A stretch of 64,000 bases of DNA from Bradyrhizobium macuxiense (GCF_007993935.1 NZ_VITY01000017.1:124001-188000), one strand, 5' to 3'. Numbered from the stretch's first letter, positions 16,884 through 25,836 are shown. A program made the numbers and translations. The notes: a model not told the origin generated them from the letters alone.

Positions 16884-17180
16884 ATGGAATCACACGTGAC
16901 CCCTTTCGAAAATCGCTGGACCAACGGCAAGCATGCCTGGGAGTGGCATTGCGAGCTCGAGCGGCTGGGCGTGGCGACGGTCCGGACGATGTATAGCGAG
17001 CATGAGACGCACTATCGCGGCGAGTCGGCGGTGGTGTTCGACATCCCCGCGGGCTTTGTTCACGACTGGCTGGCGTTCCACGACCGGCGCGCCGCCCGGC
17101 AGCAATTGCTGTGGCGGGCCAGCGTCATCACGCTCGGCATCATCGCCGCATCGGGCGTCGTGCTCGGCGCGCTGAGATAG
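16884..17180 (+). CDS. Small protein with a C-terminal membrane anchor
   Basis: This 98-residue protein starts MESHVTPFENRWTNGKHAWE. It has a soluble N-terminal part rich in Trp, His and Glu and ends with one membrane helix (ASVITLGIIAASGVVLGALR), so it is probably tail-anchored in the inner membrane. AGGAGG lies 7 bases before the ATG. The in-frame ATG at 16845 is less likely. I do not recognise the family. The next gene, flhA, begins 302 bases downstream on the same strand. Confidence 0.7.
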   Translation: MESHVTPFENRWTNGKHAWEWHCELERLGVATVRTMYSEHETHYRGESAVVFDIPAGFVHDWLAFHDRRAARQQLLWRASVITLGIIAASGVVLGALR

Positions 17181-17295
17181 CGGCCGCAAGCGCCCTCCCC
17201 CCGGAACAGCCGGACGGTCCGCCCCGCCCTTGCCGGCCCGGAATCGCATTCCCTGGCCCCTGCGACGTCCCGCGCAGCTCCTTAAAGGGCACTTA

Positions 17296-17313
17296 TTAAC
17301 CCTTTGCTAACCA
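17296..17313. promoter_or_regulatory. CtrA-type box upstream of flhA
   Basis: TTAACCCTTTGCTAACCA fits the CtrA full site TTAA-N7-TTAA with one mismatch in the second half, and continues as the common half-site form TAACCAT. It lies 170 bases before the flhA ATG in the 302-base gap after 17180. Nothing else is recognised in that gap. Confidence 0.5.
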
Positions 17314-17482
17314 TACACCCGGCAAGAATTGCCGAGTGAAGTCGAGTGTCGTCGAACGCGTCTAACGGGCGGAGATCCCCGTGAACGCCAGCGCGGTGCC
17401 TCACTTTCGGAACGGCGGCCCTGCGGCCGTCGCGCAGACGCTTGGCGGCCGCGGCCGCCAGTCGCGAGGGGGAGCGGCTACC

Positions 17483-19615
17483 ATGGTCGACGTCACGGCG
17501 GGTCAGGGCACGGCAGGCAAGAGCGGATTACCGAGCCTCGGCGAGATCGGCGACATCCTCAAGCGCGGCGACATCGCGCTGGCGGTCGGCGTCCTCACCA
17601 TCCTGGTGGTGCTGATCCTGCCGCTGCCTTCGATCGTGCTCGACCTCTTCCTGGCGGTCTCGATCACGGTCTCGATCCTGATCCTGATGACCTCGCTGTT
17701 CATCCAGGCGCCGCTGGAATTCTCGTCGTTTCCGACCATCCTCTTGATCTCGACCATGCTGCGGCTGTCGCTGAACATGGCTTCGACCCGGCTGATCCTG
17801 AGCCACGGCCACGAGGGCACGGCGGCCGCCGGCCACGTCATCGAGGCCTTCGGCAACTTCGTGATGGGCGGCAACTTCGTGATCGGCATCATCGTGTTCG
17901 CGATCCTGGTGATCGTGAACTTCGTGGTCATCACCAAGGGTTCGGGCCGCATCGCCGAAGTCGCGGCACGGTTCCAGTTGGACTCGATGCCCGGCAAGCA
18001 GATGGCGATCGACGCCGACCTCTCCGCCGGCCTGATCGACGAGAAGGCCGCCAAGGAGCGCCGCAAGGCGCTGGAAGACGAAAGCGGCTTCTTCGGCGCG
18101 ATGGACGGTGCCTCGAAATTCGTCCGCGGCGACGCCATCGCCGGCCTCCTGATCGTCGGCATCAACATCGTCGGCGGTATCATCATCGGCGTCGCCCAGC
18201 AGGGCCTGTCCTTCAGCGAAGCCGCCCGCACCTACACGGTGCTGACGGTCGGCGACGGCCTCGTCACCCAGGTGCCGGCGCTGATCGTCTCGACCGCAGC
18301 CGGCCTGCTCGTCTCCAAGGCCGGCATCAGCGGCGCCGCCGACAAGGCGCTGATGCGCCAGCTCTCCGGCTATCCGCAGGCGCTCGGCATGTCGGCCGGC
18401 GTCATGCTGGTGCTGGGGCTGCTGCCGGGCATTCCGACGCTGCCGTTCCTGGCGCTGGGCTCCGGCGCGGCGATGCTGGCCTGGAACGCGCGCAAGCAGA
18501 AGCGCGCGGCGAAGGCGGCCGAAACCGCAGCCGCCGCCGCCCCCGCTGCAGCCGCGGCCGCCGCCGCAGCCGCCGCGGAAGAGCCGATCGCCGCCGCGCT
18601 GAAGATTGACGACCTCAAGATCGAGCTCGGCTACGCGCTGCTGCCGCTGGTCAACGGTCCGGACGGCACCGACCGCCTCACCGAGCAGATCAAGGCGCTG
18701 CGCCGCTCGCTGGCGATCGAGATGGGTTTCGTGATGCCGGCGGTGCGGATCCTCGACAATGTGCAGCTCGAGGCGAACAGCTACGCCATCAAGATCAAGG
18801 AAGTCGACGCCGGCACCGGCAAGATCTGGCCGAGCCAGTTCATGGTCATGGACCCCGCCGGCAACCAGGTACAGTTGCCCGGCATCCACACCATCGAGCC
18901 GACCTTCGGCCTGCCTGCGACCTGGGTCGATGCCGGCCTGAAGGAAGAGGCCGCGCTGAAGGGCTACACCGTGGTCGACGCTGCCACGGTGCTGTCGACG
19001 CACCTGACCGAGCTGCTCAAGACCAACATGTCGGACCTGTTGTCCTACGGCGAGGTGCAGAAGCTGTTGAAGGACCTGCCGAAGGAGCAGGGCGAGCTGA
19101 TCAAGGACATCGTGCCGAGCCAGGTCACGGTGTCGGGCATCCAGCGGGTGCTGCAATTGCTGCTCGCCGAGCGCATCTCGATCCGCGATCTCTCCACCAT
19201 CCTCGAGGGCATCGCCGACGCGCTGGCGTTCTCGCGCAATCCGGCGACCATGGTCGAGCACGTCCGCGCCCGGCTGGCGCGGCAGATCTGCGCCCAGAAC
19301 ACCTCGCCGAACGGCTACCTGCCGCTGATCGCGCTGTCGGCGCGCTGGGAGCAGGCATTCGCCGAGTCGATCGTCGGCACCGGCGACGACCGCAGTCTCG
19401 CGATGCAGCCCTCGAAGCTTTCGGAATTCATGACCGCCGTGCGCAACGCCTTCGAGCAGGCGGCGCGCGAAGGCGAGGCGCCGGTGCTGGTGACGTCGGC
19501 TGCGATCCGGCCGTTCGTCCGTTCGCTGGTGGAGCGGTTCCGTTCGCAGACCACCGTTTTGTCACAGGCCGAGATCCATCCGCGGGCCCGGCTGAAGACG
19601 GTCGGCAGCGTCTAA
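17483..19615 (+). CDS. flhA: Flagellar biosynthesis protein FlhA
   Basis: FlhA is the inner-membrane export-gate subunit of the flagellar type III secretion apparatus. The 710-residue protein starts MVDVTAGQGTAGKSG with GAGGGGGAG upstream. Eight membrane helices follow, with the family signature SLNMASTRLILSHGHEGTAA and the cytosolic loop GRIAEVAARFQLDSMPGKQM. The C-terminal half is the soluble nonameric ring domain. The linker between the two is unusually alanine-rich (about residues 350-375, with 11 Ala in a row). An in-frame start at 17381 would add 34 basic residues without similarity. No other flagellar gene is adjacent; fliI and fliJ lie 5-8 kb away. Confidence 0.97.
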   Translation: MVDVTAGQGTAGKSGLPSLGEIGDILKRGDIALAVGVLTILVVLILPLPSIVLDLFLAVSITVSILILMTSLFIQAPLEFSSFPTILLISTMLRLSLNMASTRLILSHGHEGTAAAGHVIEAFGNFVMGGNFVIGIIVFAILVIVNFVVITKGSGRIAEVAARFQLDSMPGKQMAIDADLSAGLIDEKAAKERRKALEDESGFFGAMDGASKFVRGDAIAGLLIVGINIVGGIIIGVAQQGLSFSEAARTYTVLTVGDGLVTQVPALIVSTAAGLLVSKAGISGAADKALMRQLSGYPQALGMSAGVMLVLGLLPGIPTLPFLALGSGAAMLAWNARKQKRAAKAAETAAAAAPAAAAAAAAAAAEEPIAAALKIDDLKIELGYALLPLVNGPDGTDRLTEQIKALRRSLAIEMGFVMPAVRILDNVQLEANSYAIKIKEVDAGTGKIWPSQFMVMDPAGNQVQLPGIHTIEPTFGLPATWVDAGLKEEAALKGYTVVDAATVLSTHLTELLKTNMSDLLSYGEVQKLLKDLPKEQGELIKDIVPSQVTVSGIQRVLQLLLAERISIRDLSTILEGIADALAFSRNPATMVEHVRARLARQICAQNTSPNGYLPLIALSARWEQAFAESIVGTGDDRSLAMQPSKLSEFMTAVRNAFEQAAREGEAPVLVTSAAIRPFVRSLVERFRSQTTVLSQAEIHPRARLKTVGSV

Positions 19616-19929
19616 AAGACTCGATTCCGACCGGGCGGAACCGATGCCCTGGGTTGTTATTGACGCGTTGTCTTCACGCGAACCGGGCGTCCACATCGTT
19701 TGAAAAACGCTCTAGCGGCCGCAAATCACTTGCGTTTTCGCCTGTGTTTTCTCGCCACAGGCAACTGATTTGTGTGGAACAGACCGAAACGGTCCTATCT
19801 GGGATGCAGCATCCCAGCGTCTGCTCAAGATACTGATATTACATTGGTTTAATGCGACTCCAGATTACCAAAGGGTCATCTTTGATCGCGCCCGATCACG
19901 TCTCATCACGCCCTTGTGATGACCTCTGG
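19616..19929. other. Gap between flhA and the EcfG-type promoter
   Basis: I see no gene, strong hairpin or repeat in these 314 bases. They carry several unremarkable short AT-rich patches. Confidence 0.5.
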
Positions 19930-19955
19930 GGAACGGAATCGGCAAATCCTACGTT
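19930..19955 (+). promoter_or_regulatory. EcfG-type general stress promoter
   Basis: GGAAC (19930-19934) and CGTT (19952-19955) are separated by exactly 17 bases. This matches the promoter known for alphaproteobacterial EcfG sigma factors of the PhyR-NepR-EcfG stress response. Transcription would start about 75 bases before the ATG of the small gene at 20036. Confidence 0.7.
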
Positions 19956-20035
19956 AGCGGGGCACGAGACGTTGAACCGGGCAACAGACCAGACCGACAG
20001 ATTTACTGAGAGCAGGAAGGCGGCAGGAGACTTCC

Positions 20036-20236
20036 ATGAACCACTCGATCTACAGCGCCGATCGTATGACGCATCTGAAGATTGTGGTCGTGGCGTTGTT
20101 CGCCGGTATCCTGGTCGCGGGCTTCGGCATTGCGGCACATAATTCGTCGGACGAGGGTTACACGCAGACTGCACGTGTCATGAAGGCCGGCAAGCCGGTG
20201 GCAATCACGAGTTCGAGCAACTCGCTGGTCCGTTGA
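20036..20236 (+). CDS. 66-residue membrane-anchored small protein, probable stress gene
   Basis: The protein starts MNHSIYSADRMTHLKIVVVA, has one membrane helix (about residues 14-34, LKIVVVALFAGILVAGFGIA) and a short hydrophilic tail ending SSSNSLVR. It has AGGAGA 6 bases before the ATG. An alternative start is ATG 20066, which would leave the helix at the very N-terminus as a signal. I do not recognise a named family. The EcfG-type promoter upstream and the strong terminator at 20349 define it as a single-gene transcript of the general stress type. Confidence 0.75.
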   Translation: MNHSIYSADRMTHLKIVVVALFAGILVAGFGIAAHNSSDEGYTQTARVMKAGKPVAITSSSNSLVR

Positions 20237-20348
20237 TCGGCAGGCTCGCTAACAGGAGAGTTTCACGAATTCACGTGGTGTTCTTTACAGCCCCCCAAAG
20301 TCGCTACGTGGATATTTAAGACCCCCAACTACCCCCAAGTTGACTATC

Positions 20349-20385
20349 GAAAACGCCCGCTCCCCACGGGCGTTTTCTTTTTTTT
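20349..20385 (+). terminator. Strong rho-independent terminator
   Basis: GAAAACGCCCG and CGGGCGTTTTC form a perfect 11-base-pair stem around a 7-base loop, followed by eight T. It ends the small stress-type transcript. Because the stem starts with AAAA on the other strand it could also end the marR transcript that comes from the right. Confidence 0.9.
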
Positions 20386-20398
20386 GCGGATGCGCGCG

Positions 20399-20848
20399 TC
20401 ACGGCCGAAGCAAATTGTCGATGCAGCGCTGCAGCAGCAGCGAGAGCTGTTCGATCTCCACTCTCTTCAACGAATTGGTCATCCGCGCCTCGATCTCGGC
20501 GACGGCGGCGTGTGCCTTCCCGAGCACGCTACGCCCTGAGCGGGTCAGTTCGCTGCGCAATATCCGGCCATGCAACGGATCGGCGTTCCGCCGAAGCAGG
20601 CCGTCGCGCTCGAGATTGGCAACGATGCCCTGCATCGACTGCGGGGTCACGAAGGCAGCGCGCGCCAGCGCGGCATTTGAAATGCCCGGGTCCAGGTCGA
20701 CAGCAACGAGAACCGCGAATTGCGGCGCGGTGATGCCGAGCGGCCGGATTGCGTCATCAACCTGCAGCCTCAGCGCATGCTGCGCAAGCTTGATGGTGTA
20801 ACCCAAGGCACCGGAAACCGGCGCCGGCATTCCGGGCGTACTTGACAT
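20399..20848 (-). CDS. MarR family transcriptional regulator
   Basis: This 149-residue winged-helix repressor has the MarR core ITAPQFAVLVAVDLDPGISN, then LARAAFVTPQSMQGIVANLE for the recognition helix and the wing LRRNADPLHGRILRSELT. It is divergent from a flavin monooxygenase gene. Its own ATG lies inside a perfect palindrome (20847-20864), so binding there would block both genes. The usual logic is that a phenolic or aromatic compound releases the repressor and the monooxygenase removes the compound. The ligand is unknown. Confidence 0.93.
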   Translation of the reverse strand: MSSTPGMPAPVSGALGYTIKLAQHALRLQVDDAIRPLGITAPQFAVLVAVDLDPGISNAALARAAFVTPQSMQGIVANLERDGLLRRNADPLHGRILRSELTRSGRSVLGKAHAAVAEIEARMTNSLKRVEIEQLSLLLQRCIDNLLRP

Positions 20849-20869
20849 ATCAGGCCCCTGATATAATAT
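20842..20869. promoter_or_regulatory. Promoter and perfect operator palindrome of the MarR/monooxygenase pair
   Basis: ATATCAGG, CC, CCTGATAT (20847-20864) is a perfect palindrome overlapping the marR-type start codon. On the plus strand TTGACA (20842-20847) and TAATAT (20864-20869) with a 16-base spacer form a good promoter for the monooxygenase. The operator fills the spacer between -35 and -10, which is the classic placement for repression. Confidence 0.75.
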
Positions 20870-20956
20870 ATAAGGAGGCTGATATTATGGATTGCCAACT
20901 CCTTTGGCAATCGTGGGGCATCGCGCGTCTTTGCCGATACGACACTGACAAGGGAG

Positions 20957-22231
20957 ATGACCGTGAAACGTCGGCCAAAAGTCATCATCATCGGGGCTGG
21001 AACCGGCGGGCTCTGCCTGGCGCATGGCCTGAAATCGGACGGTATCGACGTCGAGGTGTTCGAGCGCGATCGTTCGGCGACCGATCGTCAGGGAGGCTAT
21101 CGATTGAGCATCAGCGCGACCGGCGCTGCCGCGCTTCGCGATTGCTTGCCTGCAAGGGTGTTCGACAGGCTGGTCGCGAGCTCCGCCGATCCGAGCCAAG
21201 GCATCACGTTTGTCGATCACCGGCTGAACCGTCTGCTTGCGATCGACTTTCCGCATGGCGACCGCAACGATCCCGACGCGGAGCGGCCGATTACGCGAAC
21301 GGCTCTTCGTCGCATTCTGCTCGATGGCCTCGATGCCATCACGCAGTTCGGTAAGACGTTCTCCGCTTTCGCCGACAACCCGGACAGATCCGTGACCGCG
21401 CATTTTGAGGACGGCAGCACCGCAGAAGGCGATGTCTTGATCGGTGCGGATGGCGCGGCCTCCCGCTTGCGCTCGCAGCTTCTGCCGCAGGCCCGCCGCG
21501 TCGAAACGGATGTCCTCGCCATCAACGGCAGATTCCCGCTGGACGACGACAACCGGGCGATAATTCCACTGCCAATTCTACGCGGCCCGACACCGGTCTT
21601 GGGCCCGGATGGCGGCTTTCTATTCGCAAGTGCAGTGCAATACCTTCACGCCGACGGCAATCGGCCAGCGGACTGGGACATTTCCCCGGAGGAGCGGCAG
21701 GCATTCGTGATGTGGGGCTTCTCCGCCCGGCGCAAGGCGTTCGCGTCGGTCGACCTCGACAAGTTCGATGGTGAGGGCTTGAAGGATGTTGTGCGAGCGA
21801 GAATGCAGGGCTGGCATCCTGCGCTCATGCGCGTCGTCGACATGGCCGATCCATCCACGGTCTCGGCGTTCGCGGTGAAGACCTCGGTTCCGATCGGCCC
21901 CTGGGCGACGCGCAACGTAACGCTGCTGGGCGATGCGCTCCACAACATGACGCCGTTTCGTGGAATCGGCGCCAACACCGCCCTGCGCGGGGCGGCTGTA
22001 CTCCGCAGCGCCCTTTCAGCATGGGCCCGAGGCGCACAGGAGCTGATTCCCGCGCTGGCGCATTACGAGCGCGAGATGATCGAATACGGTTTCGGTGCCG
22101 TGCAGACCTCGCTTGGAGATATGGAACGCTTCCACGCCGAAGGCAGCCTCTCGCGGTTTCGCGTCAAGGCTGCGCTGCGGGCCGCCGACTGGATTCCGGC
22201 GCTCAAGGCCCGGCTTCGGCGAGGCCGCTGA
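20957..22231 (+). CDS. FAD-dependent monooxygenase (class A, PHBH fold)
   Basis: This 424-residue flavoprotein uses NAD(P)H and oxygen to hydroxylate an organic substrate, probably aromatic. It has the N-terminal FAD motif VIIIGAGTGGLCLAHGLKSD, the central DVLIGADGAASRLRSQLLP (the DG motif) and the C-terminal GDALHNMTPFRGIGANTALR that binds the FAD ribityl chain. The ATG at 20957 has GGGAG directly upstream. It is controlled by the divergent MarR-type gene. It meets the anti-sigma factor gene tail to tail with 6 bases between. Confidence 0.93.
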   Translation: MTVKRRPKVIIIGAGTGGLCLAHGLKSDGIDVEVFERDRSATDRQGGYRLSISATGAAALRDCLPARVFDRLVASSADPSQGITFVDHRLNRLLAIDFPHGDRNDPDAERPITRTALRRILLDGLDAITQFGKTFSAFADNPDRSVTAHFEDGSTAEGDVLIGADGAASRLRSQLLPQARRVETDVLAINGRFPLDDDNRAIIPLPILRGPTPVLGPDGGFLFASAVQYLHADGNRPADWDISPEERQAFVMWGFSARRKAFASVDLDKFDGEGLKDVVRARMQGWHPALMRVVDMADPSTVSAFAVKTSVPIGPWATRNVTLLGDALHNMTPFRGIGANTALRGAAVLRSALSAWARGAQELIPALAHYEREMIEYGFGAVQTSLGDMERFHAEGSLSRFRVKAALRAADWIPALKARLRRGR

Positions 22232-22237
22232 CCGCAG

Positions 22238-23221
22238 TCACCGCGGCGGCGTGCCCGACGCAGGCGGCACGGTCTCGATCAGCTTGCCGGTGAAGATCGG
22301 CGCCGAGGTCGGCTGGCCGTTCGGCGAACCGCCGGCCTGTTCGACGGTCACCGCGTAGGTGGCGCCGTTGATCACATCGGGATCGTAGCCCGACAGCACC
22401 GGGCGCGCGGTGAAATCATCGGCGCCGATCACACCGAGCGAGCGCGGCTGCGGCAGCTTGTCGGAGATCAGCCAGAGCTCGAAGCTCTTGCCGGGCTCCG
22501 AGGCGGCGCCGACCTTGCGCACGGTGAAGTTCTTGGTCGCGCCGTCGATTGTCATGATGAAGGCCGGCCCGCCATTCTGGCCCTGCAATAGCGCGACATA
22601 TTGCGCCGACGGCGTGAAGGCCGGCGCGGGCGTCTTCACTTCCACGGTCTGGATGCGCGGCTTCGGCCGGATCGCGTTCGGCAAGGCATCGGGCCGGTAG
22701 ATCTGCAGGCCGAGCGTCACCAGCAGCGCGGCCGCGATCGCGGTCGCGGCCGACGCGATGCCGCGCCAGCGCTTCACGCGGCTCGTCAGCGAGATCACCT
22801 GGCTGTCGTCGATGCCAAAACGTGCCCGGACCGATGCCCGCCGGGCCTCGGCCGGCTGCTGGACCCCTGGTGGCTGCGAAGGCTCCGGATCGAACGCCGA
22901 GCCGAACTCGACATCGTCTGCGATCGGCGTCGGTGGCGGCGGCGTCACCGTCGCAGCCGGCGTCTCGGGCAGCACCAGCGGCGCCTGCGGCGTGGTGGCA
23001 TGGCCGATCGCCGCCTTGATGTTCTCCCAGACCTCTGGGCGCGGCTCGACCAGGCCGACCATCTGGTTCAGCGGCCCGAGCCTGAACTCCCAGGCCTGCA
23101 CGAGCGCGGCGAACTCGGTGTCGACGGCCATCATGGTCTCGACCTGCGTGCGCTCGTCGGCATCGAGTGTACCGAGCGCATATTCCGCGGCGAGCGCGAT
23201 ATGGTCTTCGCTATAGGCCAT
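22238..23221 (-). CDS. Anti-sigma factor, RskA/anti-sigma-K family
   Basis: This membrane protein of 327 residues should hold the ECF sigma factor encoded just upstream. It starts MAYSEDHIALAAEYALGTLD, a cytosolic sigma-binding part without an obvious zinc motif. A Pro-rich linker and a single membrane helix near residues 155-175 (ASAATAIAAALLVTLGLQIY) follow. The rest is a periplasmic RskA-type domain (KSFELWLISDKLPQPRSLGV). The ATG at 23221 lies 3 bases after the sigma stop; the TTG immediately before it is a weaker start. The two genes form an operon. The signal is unknown. Confidence 0.92.
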   Translation of the reverse strand: MAYSEDHIALAAEYALGTLDADERTQVETMMAVDTEFAALVQAWEFRLGPLNQMVGLVEPRPEVWENIKAAIGHATTPQAPLVLPETPAATVTPPPPTPIADDVEFGSAFDPEPSQPPGVQQPAEARRASVRARFGIDDSQVISLTSRVKRWRGIASAATAIAAALLVTLGLQIYRPDALPNAIRPKPRIQTVEVKTPAPAFTPSAQYVALLQGQNGGPAFIMTIDGATKNFTVRKVGAASEPGKSFELWLISDKLPQPRSLGVIGADDFTARPVLSGYDPDVINGATYAVTVEQAGGSPNGQPTSAPIFTGKLIETVPPASGTPPR

Positions 23222-23224
23222 CAA

Positions 23225-23770
23225 TCAGAGTCCAAGACACTCCCGGATATCCATCAGGCTGCGGCGCAGCCAGGTCTTCACCGTGTTCACCGGTGTCTCG
23301 AACTTTGCGGCAAGCTGCTCGCGGCTCCAGCCGTTGTAATAGGCGAGCAGCACGAGCTTCTGACGATCGGGCTCCAGGCGACCGACGCACTCCAGCAGCC
23401 GCTTCAACTCTTCCGTCATCTCCCGTCGCGCCAGCGGATCGGGCTGGTCGGCGGCGACTTCCATCGCGGCCGGCTCTTCTTCCAGCGAGGACTCGCCTCG
23501 CTTGCGCACCACATCGATGGCGCGGTTGCGCGCGATCGACGTCATCCACGTGATCGGGGACGACAGGGCTGGGTTGAACTGCCCGGCGCTGTTCCAGATC
23601 TTGACGTAAGCCTCCTGAATGACCTCCTCGGCGAGGTCCTGTCGCCGCAAGATACGGAGCACCACGCCAAAGAGTTTCGCGCGGGTCGCGGCGTACAGCC
23701 GCTCGAAGGCGGCCTCATCCCCCTTGGCGACGGCGGCGATCAGCCAGACGAGCTCAGCCGGCGTCAGCAT
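23225..23770 (-). CDS. ECF RNA polymerase sigma factor, SigK-like
   Basis: This 181-residue sigma-70 family factor directs RNA polymerase to a small stress regulon. Region 2 is seen as FERLYAATRAKLFGVVLRIL then DLAEEVIQEAYVKIWNSAGQ. Region 4 is seen as LVLLAYYNGWSREQLAAKFE then VNTVKTWLRRSLMDIRECL. It is followed by its anti-sigma factor gene. This pair belongs to the SigK/RskA group and is distinct from EcfG, so it is unlikely to read the GGAAC-CGTT promoter at 19930. Confidence 0.94.
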   Translation of the reverse strand: MLTPAELVWLIAAVAKGDEAAFERLYAATRAKLFGVVLRILRRQDLAEEVIQEAYVKIWNSAGQFNPALSSPITWMTSIARNRAIDVVRKRGESSLEEEPAAMEVAADQPDPLARREMTEELKRLLECVGRLEPDRQKLVLLAYYNGWSREQLAAKFETPVNTVKTWLRRSLMDIRECLGL

Positions 23771-23925
23771 TCAGCGCCCCCCAAGCCTGCATCCCCCATC
23801 GCCTCATTGCCACCGCGCTGCCGATCATCCGGTCCGGACCGGTTGGTAGCATATTTTGGGACAGCACGATCCGCCAAGTGGCTGACAAGAGGCCGACAAG
23901 GGCCGGCTTGTGGACAGCGCCCAAC

Positions 23926-23951
23926 AAAAAGCCCGGGCGATCGGCCCGGGC
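23926..23951 (-). terminator. Rho-independent terminator after fliJ
   Basis: Read on the minus strand, GCCCGGGC, a 5-base loop and GCCCGGGC are followed by TTTTT. It lies 32 bases after the fliJ stop and ends the fliI-fliJ transcript. Confidence 0.85.
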
Positions 23952-23982
23952 TCGCAAGATGGTCAGCGGAGGGAGCGAGGGT

Positions 23983-24402
23983 TCAGGCGATGACGCCGAG
24001 ACGGGCCCGCATCAGGCCGATCGAATCCATGTCGGCTTGCTCGCGAGCGCTCTCCTCCGCGCGTTCGCGCGCCTGGTCGCGCTCGTCGAGCAGTTCGACC
24101 TTCTTCAGCTCCTCGAAGGCTTCCGACAGCAGCGCCTTGGCGTCGTCGAGCTGGGCGCGCAACTCGTCGGCCGAGCGGGTCAGGTTCTCGCGGCGCTGGA
24201 TCGCGGCCTTGGCATAGGTGGGATAGGCGAAGTGCGAGGGATCGTTGATCCCGGCGCGCTCCTGCTCGGTCTGGATCTCGCGCTCGAGCTCGACGGACAT
24301 GCGCTGGAAGTCGGCGATCATGCCTTCGATCTGGGTAACCCGACGGCGCTTTTCATCGACCTGAAATTTCTTCAGGCGGATCAGCGTTTCACGTGACTTC
24401 AT
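23983..24402 (-). CDS. fliJ: Flagellar export protein FliJ
   Basis: FliJ is the coiled-coil stalk that links the FliI ATPase ring to the FlhA gate, and it helps recycle chaperones. The 139-residue protein starts MKSRETLIRLKKFQVDEKRR and is almost entirely charged alpha-helix with heptad spacing. It lacks hydrophobic segments and has the length and arrangement of alphaproteobacterial FliJ. It follows fliI on the same strand with 108 bases between, and a terminator follows it. Sequence conservation in this family is low, so the call rests on the coiled coil plus the fliI neighbour. Confidence 0.92.
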   Translation of the reverse strand: MKSRETLIRLKKFQVDEKRRRVTQIEGMIADFQRMSVELEREIQTEQERAGINDPSHFAYPTYAKAAIQRRENLTRSADELRAQLDDAKALLSEAFEELKKVELLDERDQARERAEESAREQADMDSIGLMRARLGVIA

Positions 24403-24510
24403 CGACTCATACTCCCCAGAAGTCCCAAATCCGAACGCGGGACAGAGCCGGCTCCCCGCTGGGCCCCGCCGGCATAGCTATGGTGTGCCGGGGATGATGG
24501 CCTGACAAAG

Positions 24511-25836
24511 TTAGCGTTCCGTTTCCAAACCCGACAGGATTTGAGCGAGTTGCCGGTAGCCGTCCCCCAGGCTGGTCGCCTCGTCCTTGGCCTGGCGCAG
24601 ATAGGCCTCGAGCGGCTCATGCAGCCGGATCGCCTCGTCGACCTCGGGGCTGGAACCCGGCCGGTAGGCGCCGAGCCGGATCAATTCCTCCATGTCGGCA
24701 TAGGTCGCCATCACCTGCCGCGCCTTGTTGATGAAGGGCAGGAAGTTGGGGTCGGCCGACTTCGGCATGGTGCGCGAGACTGACTTGAGGATGTTGACGG
24801 CGGGATAGCGGCCGCGCTCGGCGATCGCCCGCTGCATCACGATATGACCGTCGAGGATGCCGCGCACCGCGTCGGCGATCGGCTCGTTGTGATCGTCGCC
24901 GTCGACCAGCACCGTGAAGATTGCGGTGATGGTGCCGGCGGCGGTGCCCGGCCCTGCCCGCTCCAACAGCTTCGGCAGTTCGGTGAACACGGTCGGCGTG
25001 TAGCCCTTGGCGGTCGGCGGCTCGCCCGCCGAGAGCCCGATCTCACGCTGCGCCATCGCAAAGCGTGTCACCGAGTCCATCAGGCACAGCACGTCCTGGT
25101 CCTCGTCGCGGAAATACTCGGCGATGGCCAGCGTCAGGTACGCCGCCTGGCGCCGCATCAGCGCCGGCTCGTCCGAGGTGGCGACCACCACGACCGAGCG
25201 CGCCAGCCCCTCCTCGCCGAGATCCTCCTGGAGGAATTCCTGCACCTCGCGGCCGCGTTCGCCGATCAGCCCGATCACCGAGATCGCGGCATCGACATTG
25301 CGCGCCAGCATCGACAGCAGCACCGACTTGCCGACGCCGCTTCCGGCGAAGATGCCGAGCCGCTGGCCGCGGCAGCAGGTCAGGAAAGTGTTGAGGCCGC
25401 GGACGCCGAGGTCGAGCGGCGGGCCGACCCGCTTGCGCGAATGCGCCGGCGGCGGCGAGTTGCGGTAGGACATCGGCGAAGCGCCCTGCGGCAGCGGGCC
25501 CTTGCCGTCGATCGGCTCGCCCATCGCATTGACGACACGGCCGAGCCAGGCCGGCGACGGCCGCACCTGGCTCGCCGCATTGGCGATGACGGCGCGGCAA
25601 CCGCGCCTGACGCCTTCGAGTCCGCCGAACGGCATCACCACCGCGTTCTCGCCGGAGAAGCCGATCACCTCGGCCGGGATGAAGCGTCCGGCGCCGACGT
25701 CGATCACGATGCGTGCGCCGACCGACATCGCGTGAATGGGTCCGGCGATCTCGACCATCAGCCCGCGGACGCCGACGACACGGCCATAAATATTGACGCC
25801 GTCGATGTCGCCGATCTGCTCCGCGAGGGCCTTCAT
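24511..25836 (-). CDS. fliI: Flagellum-specific export ATPase FliI
   Basis: FliI is the hexameric ATPase that energises flagellar protein export. The 441-residue protein has the Walker A motif AGSGVGKS at residues 164-171, the type III ATPase signature segment ISVIGLIGERGREVQEFLQE, Walker B at DVLCLMDSVTRFAMAQRE and the F1-like PTAKGYTPTVFTELPKLLER. It heads a fliI-fliJ operon divergent from ctrA. A CtrA-type box lies 40-54 bases upstream of its start, in agreement with CtrA control of flagellar genes in this class. Confidence 0.97.
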   Translation of the reverse strand: MKALAEQIGDIDGVNIYGRVVGVRGLMVEIAGPIHAMSVGARIVIDVGAGRFIPAEVIGFSGENAVVMPFGGLEGVRRGCRAVIANAASQVRPSPAWLGRVVNAMGEPIDGKGPLPQGASPMSYRNSPPPAHSRKRVGPPLDLGVRGLNTFLTCCRGQRLGIFAGSGVGKSVLLSMLARNVDAAISVIGLIGERGREVQEFLQEDLGEEGLARSVVVVATSDEPALMRRQAAYLTLAIAEYFRDEDQDVLCLMDSVTRFAMAQREIGLSAGEPPTAKGYTPTVFTELPKLLERAGPGTAAGTITAIFTVLVDGDDHNEPIADAVRGILDGHIVMQRAIAERGRYPAVNILKSVSRTMPKSADPNFLPFINKARQVMATYADMEELIRLGAYRPGSSPEVDEAIRLHEPLEAYLRQAKDEATSLGDGYRQLAQILSGLETER

